From NCBI GenBank assembly GCA_010015805.1, contig ML978131.1:496001-560000 (forward strand): 64,000 nucleotides of DNA, read 5' to 3'. Made by a program: the position numbers and the translations under genes. Origin of the DNA: Rhizodiscina lignyota. Its lineage: Eukaryota; Ascomycota; Dothideomycetes; Aulographales; Rhizodiscinaceae. This document shows, in pieces, positions 36,684 to 48,486 of the stretch. The first letter of the stretch is position 1; each line of letters starts with the position of its first letter. The notes beneath the pieces were generated by a model that was given only the letters and a program-made list of their open reading frames with translations, was not told the DNA's origin and ran no database searches.

Positions 36684-39600
36684 TCAGTAACCCCACTGTT
36701 GAAGCCAGATGTCCATCCATTCTGCAGTCACGCCCGGAAGTTCTGCCAGATACTTGCTCTGCTTTCGTGTCTGATCGGTTTCAAACAGCGGTTTCCGCGC
36801 TTTCTCACCACCTCCAGTAAGCCCGGTGTAGAAATCAAGGAGACTGAAAGCTGACAGACTCCTGCCGGCTCCTTTGCTATCATCATTCTCATACTTCTGC
36901 CGTAGCGCCTCGATCCACGTGTCGAACGGTACTGCTTGAACCTCTTTTTCTCCCAAGCTTTGACTCAAGCGAGCTTGGGCTACTGGAAGAAGCCTTTGCT
37001 CCCAAGGGACTGGGGAGGGATTGACGCAGTGGAATACCTTCCCGCCTTCTCCATCGTCGCTTGGCTGCAGTGCGAGTTCCACAATGATAGAGGAGAGAAT
37101 GTCAACAGGTATCCAGTCGACATACTCATTCGTGCCTAGTGTGCGAGGGAACAGAGCCAGTTGAGCCGATGCTTCGACAATCTAATTCAGGCCTCAACGT
37201 CCAGTTGCCAGAACAAACGAATGGGGTACTCACGCTTGGCAACCATTCTTTCCGATTCCACAATCCGGATTGACTTGTCTGCTTCACTGGTCCCGCAATC
37301 TGTCCCACCCGACATACGGTTGCGTTCACCCCAAGCTTATCACTAGACTCAAGGAGCAGTTTCTCGGCCACGAGTTTTGATTGCCCATATCCAGAGCTGG
37401 CGACATTATCCTCGAAGAAAGGAGCTTCAGGGATCGAGGACGCAATGGTAAGTTTATTTGCAATGCCGACCGAGGAAGTGAAGAAGACCTGGATGGTGTT
37501 CCCGAGACTGGATGCAGCAAGACAAAGGCTTATCAAGTTCTTGACCCCGCGAAGGTGTGTGCTGAATGATGTGAGAGCCAGGTTGAAGTCAACCTGCCAT
37601 TGTGTATCTGAATGACTGTAAGCAAAGTAATATCCAAACAAGGTGAAGTCGGACCACACGTACGGATTATTTGTGTTGCATTCTTCAAGAGATAAAGATA
37701 GTCCTTGTAATCTAGTCCTAGATTATCTTTCCAGAGCGTTGCTTGCCTGAAGAAAACTCTCCGATTATGAAAATCTGTGCGAAGGCCACGCTGGGCATTT
37801 GATGCTTTCTGTCTCGACTCGCTATCCGCAGACCTATTGAGACACCATATCTCTTCGACTGTGCCTGAGTTCATCAGATCGTTCAGAACATATGAACCGA
37901 GGGACCCAGTACTTCCGGTAAGAATGATGATATGGCCCTCCCTTCTCGACTGGATTTTGGCAACACCGTTTACTGTACGAGGAGGGTTGGGGAGTTCGGC
38001 GAATAGACTTTCAAATAGCTGCTGCACTGGAGAAGGTCCGGAGTGTCTATACGCGATGTGGCCATTTGAATGAGGTGCGGATACGAGTTGATACAACGTC
38101 CTTGACAAGAGGCTGATTGTGGGATTCTGGTAAATCAATGCTGTGCTCACAGCGGACCTTTCGCCATTGACGAGCACGAGTCCCTTCCGGAGATACTTCT
38201 GCAGCGTCAAGACTTGAAGCGAGTCAATCCCAGCAGCAGTGAAGAAGTCCGCATCTTCCGGAAGATTGACAATACCAGTGACCGACTCGAAAGCCTTCCG
38301 AACCCCATCACGGAAGGTCTGCTCGTCAGCCGAATTCAACTGAGGCACATCAGCATCAGTATCCGAAAAAGACGAGTCTGCCTGTGCATAGAGATCGTCG
38401 AGCTCTTTCTTGTACAATTCGAGAGTCGGTCCACGTCGTACAGTGCCTTTACTCGTTTTCGAAAACGGCTTGTCCGGGGTTGCGAATAAGATGTACTCCT
38501 TTAGGAGTTGGGCATGAGACGGAGCTGATATATTAGCGTCTTCAATCCACGGCCATAGTTCGTCGATGATGCGATGCCTTTCGATCGATATGTGGGGCGG
38601 GTTCCCTAAGAGCTCGACTAACAGCGAGGTCTGAAATCTACCCTGCCCAGAAACCACGACAGCTGAAACTGCGGGATGCGCAGCAATCGTCAGCTCCATA
38701 TTATGAGGTTGGACCTTCTCCCCATTGGAGAGTACGAGCACGTTATCGGCTCGGCCTTCGAACGTAAAGAGGTCTGGCTTCGTGGGATGTTTCGAAAACA
38801 AGTCCTTGAACGAATACTCTTGCTGGTCCGGGAAGGTCGAGAAGATCGGTTGCCACAACTCCAATTCAGGCCTTCGCACCGCGACGAGTTCGTAGAGGCC
38901 ACCGCCACGGTCTTGAAACTCCAACCCACCATATGGGTGGAAATGTATGTAGTTCCAGTCCTCTCGGTCAGTCTCGACACATGGTAACCATCCTGTTTCC
39001 GTTGTGCCGATGGATAGTACGAGCTTCGTATGTGGGATGATTCGATCGCCAGCTTCCTTGCTAACCGGCCCTAGTCATATTAGCACTGGAATAGAATTGC
39101 AGTAGGGGTTCCTCGTACCTCCGCCATACGCTATTGCATTTACATTTTCCAATATCTTCAGGAACTCCTCGTCTTGCGAAATATCCTGGACAATGGAAGG
39201 CGCTGTAAAGACAGCGTCGACCTTAGAGTGTATGATGACCTCCTTCATTATATCAAGAGTGACGGGACGCTCCGGACCCAGAACAACAGTCGTGCCGTAG
39301 AAAAGTGGCCACAACAAGCCATTAGATAGCCCGGCCGCGTGGAATAAGGGAAAAGTAAGATATGCTCGGCTGTCGAAATAGTCGTGAAGCAGTAGTGGTC
39401 GCCCATTGATTGCCGGTAATGCAGTATTCGCATCACTAGATGCGATGCTATCTAGATATCTGCGTACGGGCTTTGGGTTGCCTGTACTTCCACTTGTGTG
39501 GAGGATCCATGCTGGATCTCTTTTGCCTTCTTCCCAACTCTTGTCATATGGGTAATGACGAGATGGATTGTCGTTGAGAAAGTGCCCTATGTCAGGCAGG

Positions 39601-40140
39601 TCATACAATTGGAGGGGGACACGATCAAGGACTCTCTCGATGTTGGTGCCTCGAGAAGGCTTCAGCCAAATTTTGCAATCTGTTGCTTCGATCACCGCTA
39701 CATCGCCTTCCACGCTGTTACGTGGAGATATGTATAGAATCTACGCATTGGATCTTAGGCGATCGTAATCTGATATTCGGCTTTCGTTGATTTACCTTGT
39801 AGCCAGCCTTAATAGAAGCGATGACCAGAATGAAATATCGAAGATCACCTGTCCTGTGAGTGAGTAGAGACAAACGGATTGTCAGATCGCTAGTCAGCAT
39901 ACCTGGTCCCAAGTAACCGACTGTCGGAAACTCATCTGCTCTCCCCAAGGTCTCTTCGAACCACCACGCGGCACGATTTACCGCATCTGCAAATTGTCGA
40001 GTTGTGATTTTCGCAAACGGAACCGTAACATCATTCTTAACTGGAACTTCATACAGCACACGATGCGGCTGTTCGTCTGCCAATTCATCTAGAACGTGCG
40101 GAAGTAGCCTCCTACCGGTGTCACTTCGTTGCTTTCGCAT
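36684..40140 (-). CDS. Adenylate-forming reductase, A-T-R (NRPS-like)
   Basis: Six exons (39903-40140, 39796-39848, 39119-39740, 37664-39070, 37234-37607, 36684-37181) give 1063 aa. The adenylation domain has the ATP loop LHTSGSTGNPKP (about residue 177), SIGTTETGWLP and FEGRADNVLVLSNGEKVQP. A carrier domain follows with FFTAAGIDSLQ, whose Ser (about 587) takes phosphopantetheine. Then comes a thioester reductase of the extended short-chain type, with ILTGSTGSLGSYVLNDLM (NADPH site), the active-site pattern SGYGQSKLVAEKL (Y-x-x-x-K) and IVEASAQLALFPRTLG. There is no condensation domain, so it should activate one carboxylic acid and release it as an aldehyde. It heads the nine-gene run to 58664 and is divergent from an MFS gene. 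Start at 40140 is the first ATG in frame; the substrate code is not readable by eye. Confidence 0.88.
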
Positions 40141-41181
40141 GTCTGGAATATTGCGGTGGTGGTTGCTCGTATGGCACGTCTGGGCCCTCACAGAGGGCTC
40201 CAAGGTGAAGGGCGGCCATAGTCAAGTACATCCTTCGACCTGTCCGGCCTACGCTTCCGTCTCAACGGATTCGTCGGCGGATTGATGCAAGCGATACTGA
40301 CCAGAACGCGGTACGCGACGAGGAGGTCGCCAAAAAGATGCTGCAGGGGTTAGACGCTATCCCGGGAAACACGCTCGGTGGTGACACAAAAGTTGAGCCG
40401 TAGCTACAGTACTAGCTCCAATACACTGGCATTCAAGGATGTCTGCACTCGTCAACCAATAAAGATTGTGGCTGTCAATTTGTACACTTCCAACAAACAC
40501 TGTCTGAAGTATATCCAATTAAGCCTCCAGAGATGCTATCGCTGGCGCTGAAGAAGAGAGCTCATTTCTTTCGATGAATCTACTCTATCGTAAATGGCTC
40601 GGGGCTCGACTATTCTGCCACCGTCGAGCCACGCTTTACTACTATTGTCATCGCCGAAAAACAACGCCGCTAGCCTGTCCTAAGCTCCGCTCCATATCTA
40701 CGTCTTCCCTTCCTGTTCATCACGCAATTCTCCGTCAATCTCACGAATCTTCCTTCATTGCGTGAACCCTCCGATTACTACTCAGCATGCGGTGTTATGC
40801 TCCAACATAGCTTAGGAGCAGGGTCTCTATTCTCCTCCCGCCACGCGATGTCGCGTCTAATGTATTCCGGTCGCCTTACCTTGCTTTAGCGATGAAGTAT
40901 CTAACACATGCTCCCATTCTATGGCTCGGATATGTCAAAATAGGAACAGCGTATTCGTTGATTCTGCGAACGGTTGTCTCGAGCTCCATGCTTGGCTTAG
41001 AGCCGTGATAGTTCAATGACAGCCTGGGCGATTGTTGATTGATGCTTGAATCAGTCATATATCAGCTTCTCTGTTTTCTCATTGAGTACAGATCTTCTTT
41101 TATTTCTACTCGTCTTACTCTACAAAACATCCACCATCCGCGGGTTTACTCCATCTAATCAGTGTTTCTTTTATTTTCGCT
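40141..41181. promoter_or_regulatory. Shared upstream region of reductase and MFS genes
   Basis: These 1041 bp separate two divergent cluster genes and probably drive both. An everted CCG pair, TCCGT-CTCA-ACGGA, lies at 40256-40269, a layout some Zn2Cys6 dimers bind, and other single CCG/CGG sites are scattered nearby. No gene is visible in it. Confidence 0.45.
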
Positions 41182-43179
41182 ATGGGACTCTGGGTTTTGG
41201 AACCAGCGTCAGACGAGCCAGTGCCAGGCACCGTTCATCTTCAGCGCGAGCACGAGAAACGAATCATAAATACCGACCATCTCAAACATGGAAAAGGAAG
41301 ACATGCCAATCTGGTCCTCGTACCTCAGCCGTCCGACTCGCCCAATGATCCCCTAAGTAATATTCATTATCTTGACGCTGAGCCCATCAAATCAAGTATT
41401 CTAACGTATCCAACAGACTGGTCACAAGCGGCGAAATGGTATCAGGCAATCTTTCTCAGCATGGGCACTGGTTTGATGGCTGGAACACATAATTTCGTCA
41501 ATCCCGCCAACGCTCTCATGGCGAAGCTCTTCCACACGAGCATATCGACGATATCTCGCAGCGTTAGTATCGTCCTGCTCACTCTCGGCGCCAGCGCAGT
41601 AGCAACCTCTCCGGCCGCGCGTATATGGGGAAAACGCCCTGGTGAGCGAAAATCTCATCTCTGGATGATCGATCATCCAGTTCGCAGTCGCTAATTCTGA
41701 TGTAGTCTTCTTGGTCAGCAACCTAATCGCAATCCTTGGCTATGGGATTGTCATTTCAGACACCAAAAGCCTTGTCTCTCTTTATGTTGGAAGAGCTATA
41801 CACGGGCTCGGCATAGCCGCACTCGAGTACCTTGTCAGTTCAAGTGTTGGCGATCTTTTCTTCGTTCACGAACGAGGTATGCATTTAGCAATATGGCACT
41901 ATGCGTTGTCAGGTGGAAACTCGATTGGTCAAGTCATTGCTACCCAAATCGTAGCCGCACAGGGCTGGCCCTGGGCGTTCAAATACGCGTAAGTTCTCAT
42001 ACAATTTGTGGATTTCACATGCTAAATTGGAACTCCCAGCATGATCATTTTTGCCGCTTATACGGTCATCCTCTTTTTCACGTGCCCTGAAACGACTTAT
42101 AACCGTCCGGCACAGCTCAATACCGACATTAAAGAGCTTCTGGAAGACAGCAGTGTCGAAAGTATTCACGACGAGAAAGGCGATGAGATTGCAAGCCTTG
42201 ATACGGCACATGTAACGACAATAGCAGCAGATCTCAAATCTCAGCCGCATGCTGTCGAACTCGAGTCAAGGTCGCCCGTTTATGAGAGAAAGAAGACGTA
42301 CTGGCAATCCCTGAGAGTATACAACGGTCGTTTTAGCGACGAGTCCCTTCTCCGTGCATTCATCACTCCGTGGAGCGCTTACCTTTTACCGGCAGGTGAG
42401 AAATCTCGCACATTAACATTAGTAGCATACTGACACGGTGTTTTAGTATCATGGACAGCTTATTCGTACGGCTGTTCTGTAGCATTTGCCGCATCGTTCT
42501 CAGTCGCCTTGGCGCAAGTGTTTGCAAAGCCTCCGTATTATTTCACTACCTCGCAAGTCGGGCTGACGGTTCTGTCTGCCTTCGTGGGTGCAACGTTAGG
42601 CAACATCTTCCCTGGTCCGTTTTCTGACTGGCTGGTCAAATACATGTCTCGCAAGAATAACGGCATCTACGAGCCAGAATTTCGCATCCCTTTAACAGTG
42701 CCATCGTTCGTCCTTGGCTTGATGGGGTTCTGGGGATTTGGCTGGTCACTTGACGCCAAGGCACATTGGATAGCCCCAGTATTCTTCTTCGGTCTAGCCA
42801 CGTTCGCTGGGTCGATTCAGTCACTGATATCGAACGCTTACTTGCTCGACTGCCACCGCGCTCATGCTCAGGATGGGTATGCTGCTGTAACCATCTGTCG
42901 TGGGCTCTTTTCTTTCTTGATTACAATGGTCATTAATGACTGGATCAGTAAGGAGGGTGTCAAGGACGTTTACTTCTGGATTGGGATGCTGCACGGAATC
43001 AGCTGTCTTTGGGGGATGGTATTGTATGTTTATGGCAAAAGGGTAAGTGTGCTCGAGTGTTCAGACACTTCATCTCACACTACTTCGGAATCATGCTAAC
43101 AGACTGTTATCAGATCCGCTTAGCGGTGTCGAAGGGATGGATTCAGAGTCGGTTAGGATCAGCGAGAGAATTGAAATAG
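41182..43179 (+). CDS. MFS transporter of the cluster
   Basis: Five exons (41182-41641, 41706-41988, 42040-42395, 42447-43042, 43114-43179) give 586 aa. A polar N-terminus of about 85 residues precedes the first helix. The two halves of a major facilitator fold are seen, with helices such as SIVLLTLGASAVATSPAARIWG, the loop GKRP, VSNLIAILGYGIVI, VGRAIHGLGIAALEYLV and FVLGLMGFWGFGWSL; a polar loop of about 100 residues lies between the halves. The arrangement is that of fungal drug:H+ antiporter-like MFS proteins, and its place beside the reductase suggests export of the cluster product or uptake of its substrate. Intron 1 contains a 20-bp perfect palindrome (41661-41680). The substrate is unknown. 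Confidence 0.88.
41661..41680. repeat. 20-bp perfect palindrome inside an intron
   Basis: CTGGATGATCGATCATCCAG reads the same on both strands and occupies about a third of the 64-nt first intron of the MFS gene. It could fold as a hairpin in the pre-mRNA or bind a dimeric protein. Confidence 0.9.
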
Positions 43180-43871
43180 CAGCCATGACCATCCGGATTA
43201 TGCAGATTGGCAGGATACAGGGTGTGGCGCTAGCGAATATTTAGTTGAATTTAGAAATTAATATTTTCGCTCCTGGATATAATGATCAGAGCTAACCACT
43301 TACGGCATTAGTATTTTGGTACTATATAGTAGAATACTTAGTAAGCAGGCGCTACGCGCGGGACCTTTGATTTCTACGCGTCTGTGATCAAACTCTCTAT
43401 CCACAACCAAAATACTACTCCTTACTATCTACAGACACACTGTGCCTAGTGAAGCGTGCAGTAACGGCAGCGGTGGAGCTGCTCCATTTCATTGTATAGC
43501 GCTGGTCACGATAAGCGCACGCCCGAGCTGTACGCGTTAGATACGCTTAATCAATCGGCCACTCATAGTTTGGGGCAAGAAAGTGAAGTATGAATCTCCA
43601 TCTAACGAATTGGAATTTTCACCATGTCCTTTTCCTTGACTGCCGTATCTAGGCTATGATTCAGTGCAAGGATTCTCGCTGCATTGCTTCCATGTGGAGT
43701 ATTAGCGGCGATGGTGCAATACCTGCCTGTTCTGTGGTCATGACCACGGCCTTGGGTTATCTCTCTGAACCACTCTTTCCGCTTTCCATTCAAGCCCCAA
43801 TCGAAGGGACAGCTGCTAGTCTTCTCCGAAATACATTGTCATAAGGAGAATGTGCTTGAAAAGTGAAAAAC
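43180..43871. other. Intergenic before the cluster regulator
   Basis: This 692-bp stretch between the MFS gene and the regulator gene is AT-rich around 43255-43350. An 11-bp inverted repeat, TAGTATTTTGG at 43309-43319 and CCAAAATACTA at 43407-43417, flanks about 90 bp. No gene is supported. Confidence 0.4.
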
Positions 43872-46682
43872 ATGAGTTTGCTTGATATCAGTCTCGTGGA
43901 TCCATCTTCTTTTGGCAAGAAACGGAAGCGAACAATCGCAGCTTGCGTGAGATGCCATGAAAGAAAGGTGAAGTGCGATGCCAGTATGTCAACAATCTCC
44001 CTTCGGCGATGTCTGCTTACGGAAATGCAGGAAGCTTATCGAAAGGGGAGTCCTGCAATGTACGTGGGTAGAGGCCTTAGTTTTATGATATCTCTGCGGA
44101 ATACTGAATCACTCTGATCAGAATTGTTTAACGGCTGGTGAGATCTGCCGGTAGGCGACAGTTTCGATGGTTACCTTGAAATGGCCTAATCTTCGTAGGA
44201 GTCATCTTGACGGACGGCTTCGAACGAACGGCCGAAGCAATGGAAGACCGAGGTACGAACACTTTATTAATAGCTTATGCTGCTTGTAATCTAATATGAA
44301 GCAGCATTTCACAAGCCGAGGATGCTGCCAGCAATACTGAGTCTGGTTCTGCATCGTCGTCCTCTGCCGTAAATTATCTAGCTTCAGGCGAAAGGGCAAC
44401 ACCTGTCTCTAACGACCAAACATCGAACCTCATTCATGCTCCAGATATTCCGGCGGGAACTACGAACGGTTACCCTCAACTCTCACAGACTGGCCAGAAT
44501 GGGCTGCTTTCCGCGGAAGTGTCAACTGACATTGCAGTTCCAAGTACGGCTGCACCAGTCCATCGCTTTCAATCGTACATTGAGGACAGTCTTGGGTCTT
44601 ACGCGCCTCGATTCCGTGCCGAAAATTCGTTATTAGAACCTCACAATCACTTCGATGTCGCCACTGGTCCACAAGGCCTCCCCTTTGAAGATTCTCATTA
44701 TCCAATAGAGATTGATATGGGTTCCCGCTCTACAATAGACTTGGAACAACAAGTGACGAATCTGGACTCGGCCGACATGGATTATCTCCGCGCAAAAGGT
44801 GCGCACACTGTCTTCATTCGTTTGATCTTTGACCCTAATGCACACAGGCGCATTCGAACTCCCTCCGTACAATTTGCAGGAAGATCTAGTACAGGCGTAT
44901 TTCGCAGAAGTCAATCCCGTGGCACCTATCATCAATCGGACAAAGTTTCTGAACGAATTCCACAATCACTGTGTTAGCAGTAGGCTCCTGCTTTTTGCTG
45001 TATTCACAGCTGGGTGCAAAGCGTGCCGAAACCCTCTGCTACTAGACCATAAGGGCACTAATCATCAGAGTGCTCGACGCTTCTACAAAGTTACCAAAGC
45101 ACTACTGGATACTGGATACGAACAGGATAAGGTCGCCCGAATCCAAGCACTTTTACTCATCACGTGGTGGTGGGATAAGAAGGTAAGTTTTGCGTTAGAG
45201 CAAAAGTGAAATTGGAACTATGTTAACCTGCTCCACCTAAATTCAGGACGATGGTGGTCGAAACATGAGGGCATGTGCTGTTGATGCAATCAACACCGCA
45301 CAAAGTATCGGAATGCACAGATGGGATCAGTATCCGCGATCAGATCCTGTCCTCCGAGGTCTATGGAAGAGAGTTTGGTGGACTTGTTTTATGCGCGACG
45401 TCGGTGTCGCGACTTCACATGGCCTTCCGTGCATTATCAGCCTATCCGAATTTGATGTACACTTTCTAGTAGCTGAAGATTTCTCCGAGGAGCCCCACGT
45501 GCCACCGGATCAGCAACAGTATCCGTATTCAAACGCAGAGATCTCCTTCTTCATAGAGCAAGCAAAGATCATGGAAATGCTACATCTCATCCAAAGCGAA
45601 CATATCACAAGATTCAGACTCCACAGCAACACAATCGGACCAATTGCGGACCGGCAAAGCGGTGGCACAGAAATGGAATATCCTCCAGGAGTCAAGAATA
45701 TTCGACTCGACTACGAGGACGACTATCACGATCAAAGCCTCAAACTTCTCAAGCAATGGTTTGAGACGGTTCCGGAAGCGGTCCGATATGATGTAGATGA
45801 CATCCAAGGCCACCGTTTCTGGCCCGCCTTCCTTCACATCTTGTACTTGTAAGTAATACCTGGGCCTTTTGAATCAATATCTGATTAGTTCAGCACCGCC
45901 ATTTGCATCCGATTCCGTGAAAGAGCTGTATCTCGGCCTACAGATGCTCGAGCTAGGGCGGAGAGGCAATACTGTCAGTCCCGAGGCATTGCCGCGGCGA
46001 GTATGATATTCAAGATCCTCCGCAACGTTAGGGCTCATGGACATATTTACCGCTGTACAGGACTGCTGTAAGACAAGCCATAAACTCTAACAGGCTTAGA
46101 AGCTAATTGTTGCCGTGTCATTGCAGTACTCAATCGGTCTTCAATTGCTTAATCTTCTTCCTCATTGAAGGCCAGTCACTCAATGAAGAAGTGAGAAAGG
46201 ATGCACGCAACAAATACTCGTTGTGTTTAAACGTTCTCTATGAGTTCAGCCAGCTTTGGGTGAGCGCGTCTCTTATTCATAGACTGTTCGAATCCCTCCA
46301 GGGGAGTATGCAGTTTCGAAAAGAACGCCCTCATTCTATATACTTCGACCAATGGCTCCCTCCCGTTCCTGGTCTTCATGTTTCGAGCGACATCACGAAC
46401 CAAAAGATGAGAGAGTGAGTATCTATTAATGTTGAAATTAAGCGAAATTGCTGATGTAGATGTAGGCTTCTAGCAACAGAATTCTATTATGCACCAAGTA
46501 GTACAGACGTTACCGGTTTTGAGCAGTCATCCAACAGCATTAGCACAGGCTTTACTCCCAATTTCTCATTCCCTATGGATGACACTTCACCGCACTATTC
46601 TCAAGGGTTTCCAGAAAACCTGGACGTGGAGCAATGGTACGATTTACGTGGAATCAGAGGTGTGTACAGGGCTGACACTTGA
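43872..46682 (+). CDS. Zn2Cys6 transcription factor of the cluster
   Basis: Ten exons (43872-43983, 44031-44059, 44122-44150, 44199-44252, 44302-44798, 44848-45182, 45247-45848, 45894-46067, 46127-46414, 46466-46682) give 778 aa. The zinc cluster at residues 25-56 (C25, C28, C35, C46, C49, C56) is coded over three exons, two of only 29 nt, and appears only after splicing. A basic stretch KKRKR precedes it. The fungal regulatory middle domain follows at about residues 240-560 (AYFAEVNPVAPIINRTKFL, LLLITWWWDKKDDGGRNM, RGLWKRVWWTCFMRDVGVA). It lies in the middle of the enzyme genes and is the likely pathway-specific regulator. The last exons, after an intron at 46068-46126, are inferred from frame and are less sure. 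Confidence 0.85.
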
Positions 46683-46945
46683 TAGGTGTAATTTCTTTGA
46701 CCTGGGGGAGCTATAGACGCTCTAGACCTCCAGGTTCGGCGTCTTGGGTTGCCGGGCAGACCCGAATGACAATCTGCGGCTCTTTTCTGCCGATATGATG
46801 CCCTTTCTGGCTTCACCGACATCGCGCTAACCACTATTCCATGCCTCGGCATATAAACAATCTCACGTCTTTGATGCTTGGCCTTGATGGCCACAGAAAC
46901 TGATTGAAACACTTCGCCCAGATTCTCCGATTTCTCAAATTGATC
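46683..46945 (+). promoter_or_regulatory. Promoter region of OYE gene with TATA box
   Basis: TATAAA at 46852-46857 lies 89 bp before the OYE start. The rest of the 263 bp is the 3' flank of the regulator gene. Confidence 0.5.
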
Positions 46946-48091
46946 ATGGAAGCATCGCATCTCTTCTCTCCCCTTGGAGTGGGAAAATGTACACTTCAGC
47001 ACCGCGTTGTCATGGCCCCAATGACCCGGCGACGGGCCTTGGATGGGTTTGTCCCGAACGATCTGATGCGACAATACTATGAGCAAAGAGCCTCTACACC
47101 GGGAACGCTGCTCATCACCGAGGCCACGGCTGTGTCCCCTCGCTCCGCTTCACTTCCACATACACCTGGATTATGGACCGCAGAACAGATCGAAGGATGG
47201 AAGCAGGTCACATCTGCTGTTCATGCACGCGGTTCATTTATCTACGTACAAGTATGGATGTGTGGGCGGGCTGCGAGGCCAGGAGCTGTAAAGCGTGGTG
47301 CGGAGGTCATATCTCCGAGCGATGTATCGATTGGAGAAGGACATCCACAGCCACGGCAACTTTCCGAGGATGAGATCCAGCAGTGCATTGAAGAGTTCCG
47401 GCAAGGAGCAATCAATGCGATAGAAGCAGGCTTCGACGGGGTCGAACTTCACGGAGCAAATGGTTATATCATTGATCAGTTTACGCAGGACGTATCAAAC
47501 CACCGAGACGATAAATGGGGCGGCAGTACTGAGAATAGAGCAAGGTTTGGATTCGAAGTTGCAAAGGCCGTTGCCAACGCTATTGGCTCCGATCGCGTCG
47601 CCTACCGCGTCAGTCCCTGGAGCCGACATCACGGCATGAGGATGGAAGACCCAATACCGCAATTTACCTATCTGGTCAAGGAACTGCGGAAGCTTCAGTT
47701 GTCGTATCTGCATATCGTCGAAGCTCGCGTACAAGGCAATGCAGATACCACAGGAACAGAGTCAATTGATTTTCTGATCGATGCTTGGGATAATATCAGC
47801 CCGGTCGTTGTTGCCGGAGGTTACAACTCCAACACAGCAAGAGAAGTCGTAGACGAAAACCATGCCAAAGGAAGAGACGTGTTGGTGGCATTTGGCCGAC
47901 CTTTTGTTTCAAATCCGGATCTGCCGCTTAGGATCAAGGACTATCTGCCGATTGCAAAGCACAACCGCGAATTGTTCTACGAGGTGCTGAAGCCTGAAGG
48001 CTATATCGACTACTCGTTTTATTCAGTACAGGCCCCCCATCCAGCGTTGGATAGAGATATTCGTAGAGAGGGTATCGCAGTCGCGGCGTAG
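46946..48091 (+). CDS. Old yellow enzyme-type FMN oxidoreductase
   Basis: An intronless frame of 381 aa with the whole (beta/alpha)8 barrel of the OYE family. Seen are HRVVMAPMTRRRA near the N-terminus (FMN-side Pro-Met-Thr), the substrate-binding pair and Tyr in ELHGANGYIIDQF (H169, N172, Y174), SNHRDDKWGGSTENRARF, and the phosphate-binding end VVVAGGY and LVAFGRPFVSNPDLP. These enzymes use NADPH to reduce activated C=C bonds of enones. In the usual WHxGR segment this protein has WMCGR. The start at 46946 is the first ATG and fits the family; the frame is open slightly further upstream without an ATG. It stands between the regulator and the hydrolase, all on the plus strand. Confidence 0.92.
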   Translation: MEASHLFSPLGVGKCTLQHRVVMAPMTRRRALDGFVPNDLMRQYYEQRASTPGTLLITEATAVSPRSASLPHTPGLWTAEQIEGWKQVTSAVHARGSFIYVQVWMCGRAARPGAVKRGAEVISPSDVSIGEGHPQPRQLSEDEIQQCIEEFRQGAINAIEAGFDGVELHGANGYIIDQFTQDVSNHRDDKWGGSTENRARFGFEVAKAVANAIGSDRVAYRVSPWSRHHGMRMEDPIPQFTYLVKELRKLQLSYLHIVEARVQGNADTTGTESIDFLIDAWDNISPVVVAGGYNSNTAREVVDENHAKGRDVLVAFGRPFVSNPDLPLRIKDYLPIAKHNRELFYEVLKPEGYIDYSFYSVQAPHPALDRDIRREGIAVAA

Positions 48092-48486
48092 GGCGCATAT
48101 CCTGTCCAATCAACAACAAGCTCTTCTTCGATTGCGTGATTCTCTTTGAATTTCAAATCGACTGCCTAGATTGCCGAATATCCACTCTGTGAATGTTTAG
48201 CCTTCCATACTTTGGAGAATTGTAGTTCGGCATCAAGCATGCGAAACTCTGGAACAACCACACGCCATCCAAGCTATTCCCTTTTTGACATCACCGAGAA
48301 TCACTGTCATTGGAAGACGAGACCCAGATATGCCTTCTGCATGTCCTAGTCATGCAGCTTGCCCTGCATTGGTTGCGGGGCGGGTTCCAACCCCTTGGTT
48401 ACTGAGTCTGGGATTCGGACACAAAAGTCATACAGCTTTGCATCGAGATTAATCAATCTGTCAATTCACTGCAATTTATTTTCCAA
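48092..48486. other. Intergenic between OYE and hydrolase genes
   Basis: This 395-bp stretch separates two plus-strand genes. A B-box-like GGTTCCAACCC near 48388 has no tRNA fold around it. No gene is supported. Confidence 0.4.

Noticed and set aside
36684-40140. Full nonribosomal peptide synthetase
   Set aside because: There is only one A and one T domain followed by a reductase and no condensation domain; it is an adenylate-forming reductase.
46735-46850. tRNA-like A box (TAGTGGTTAGCGC on the minus strand, about 46824-46836)
   Set aside because: No matching B box (GGTTCGAnnCC) at the right distance and no acceptor stem could be drawn, so it is not called as a tRNA.
48370-48400. B-box-like GGTTCCAACCC
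   Set aside because: There is no A box or cloverleaf upstream; most likely chance.
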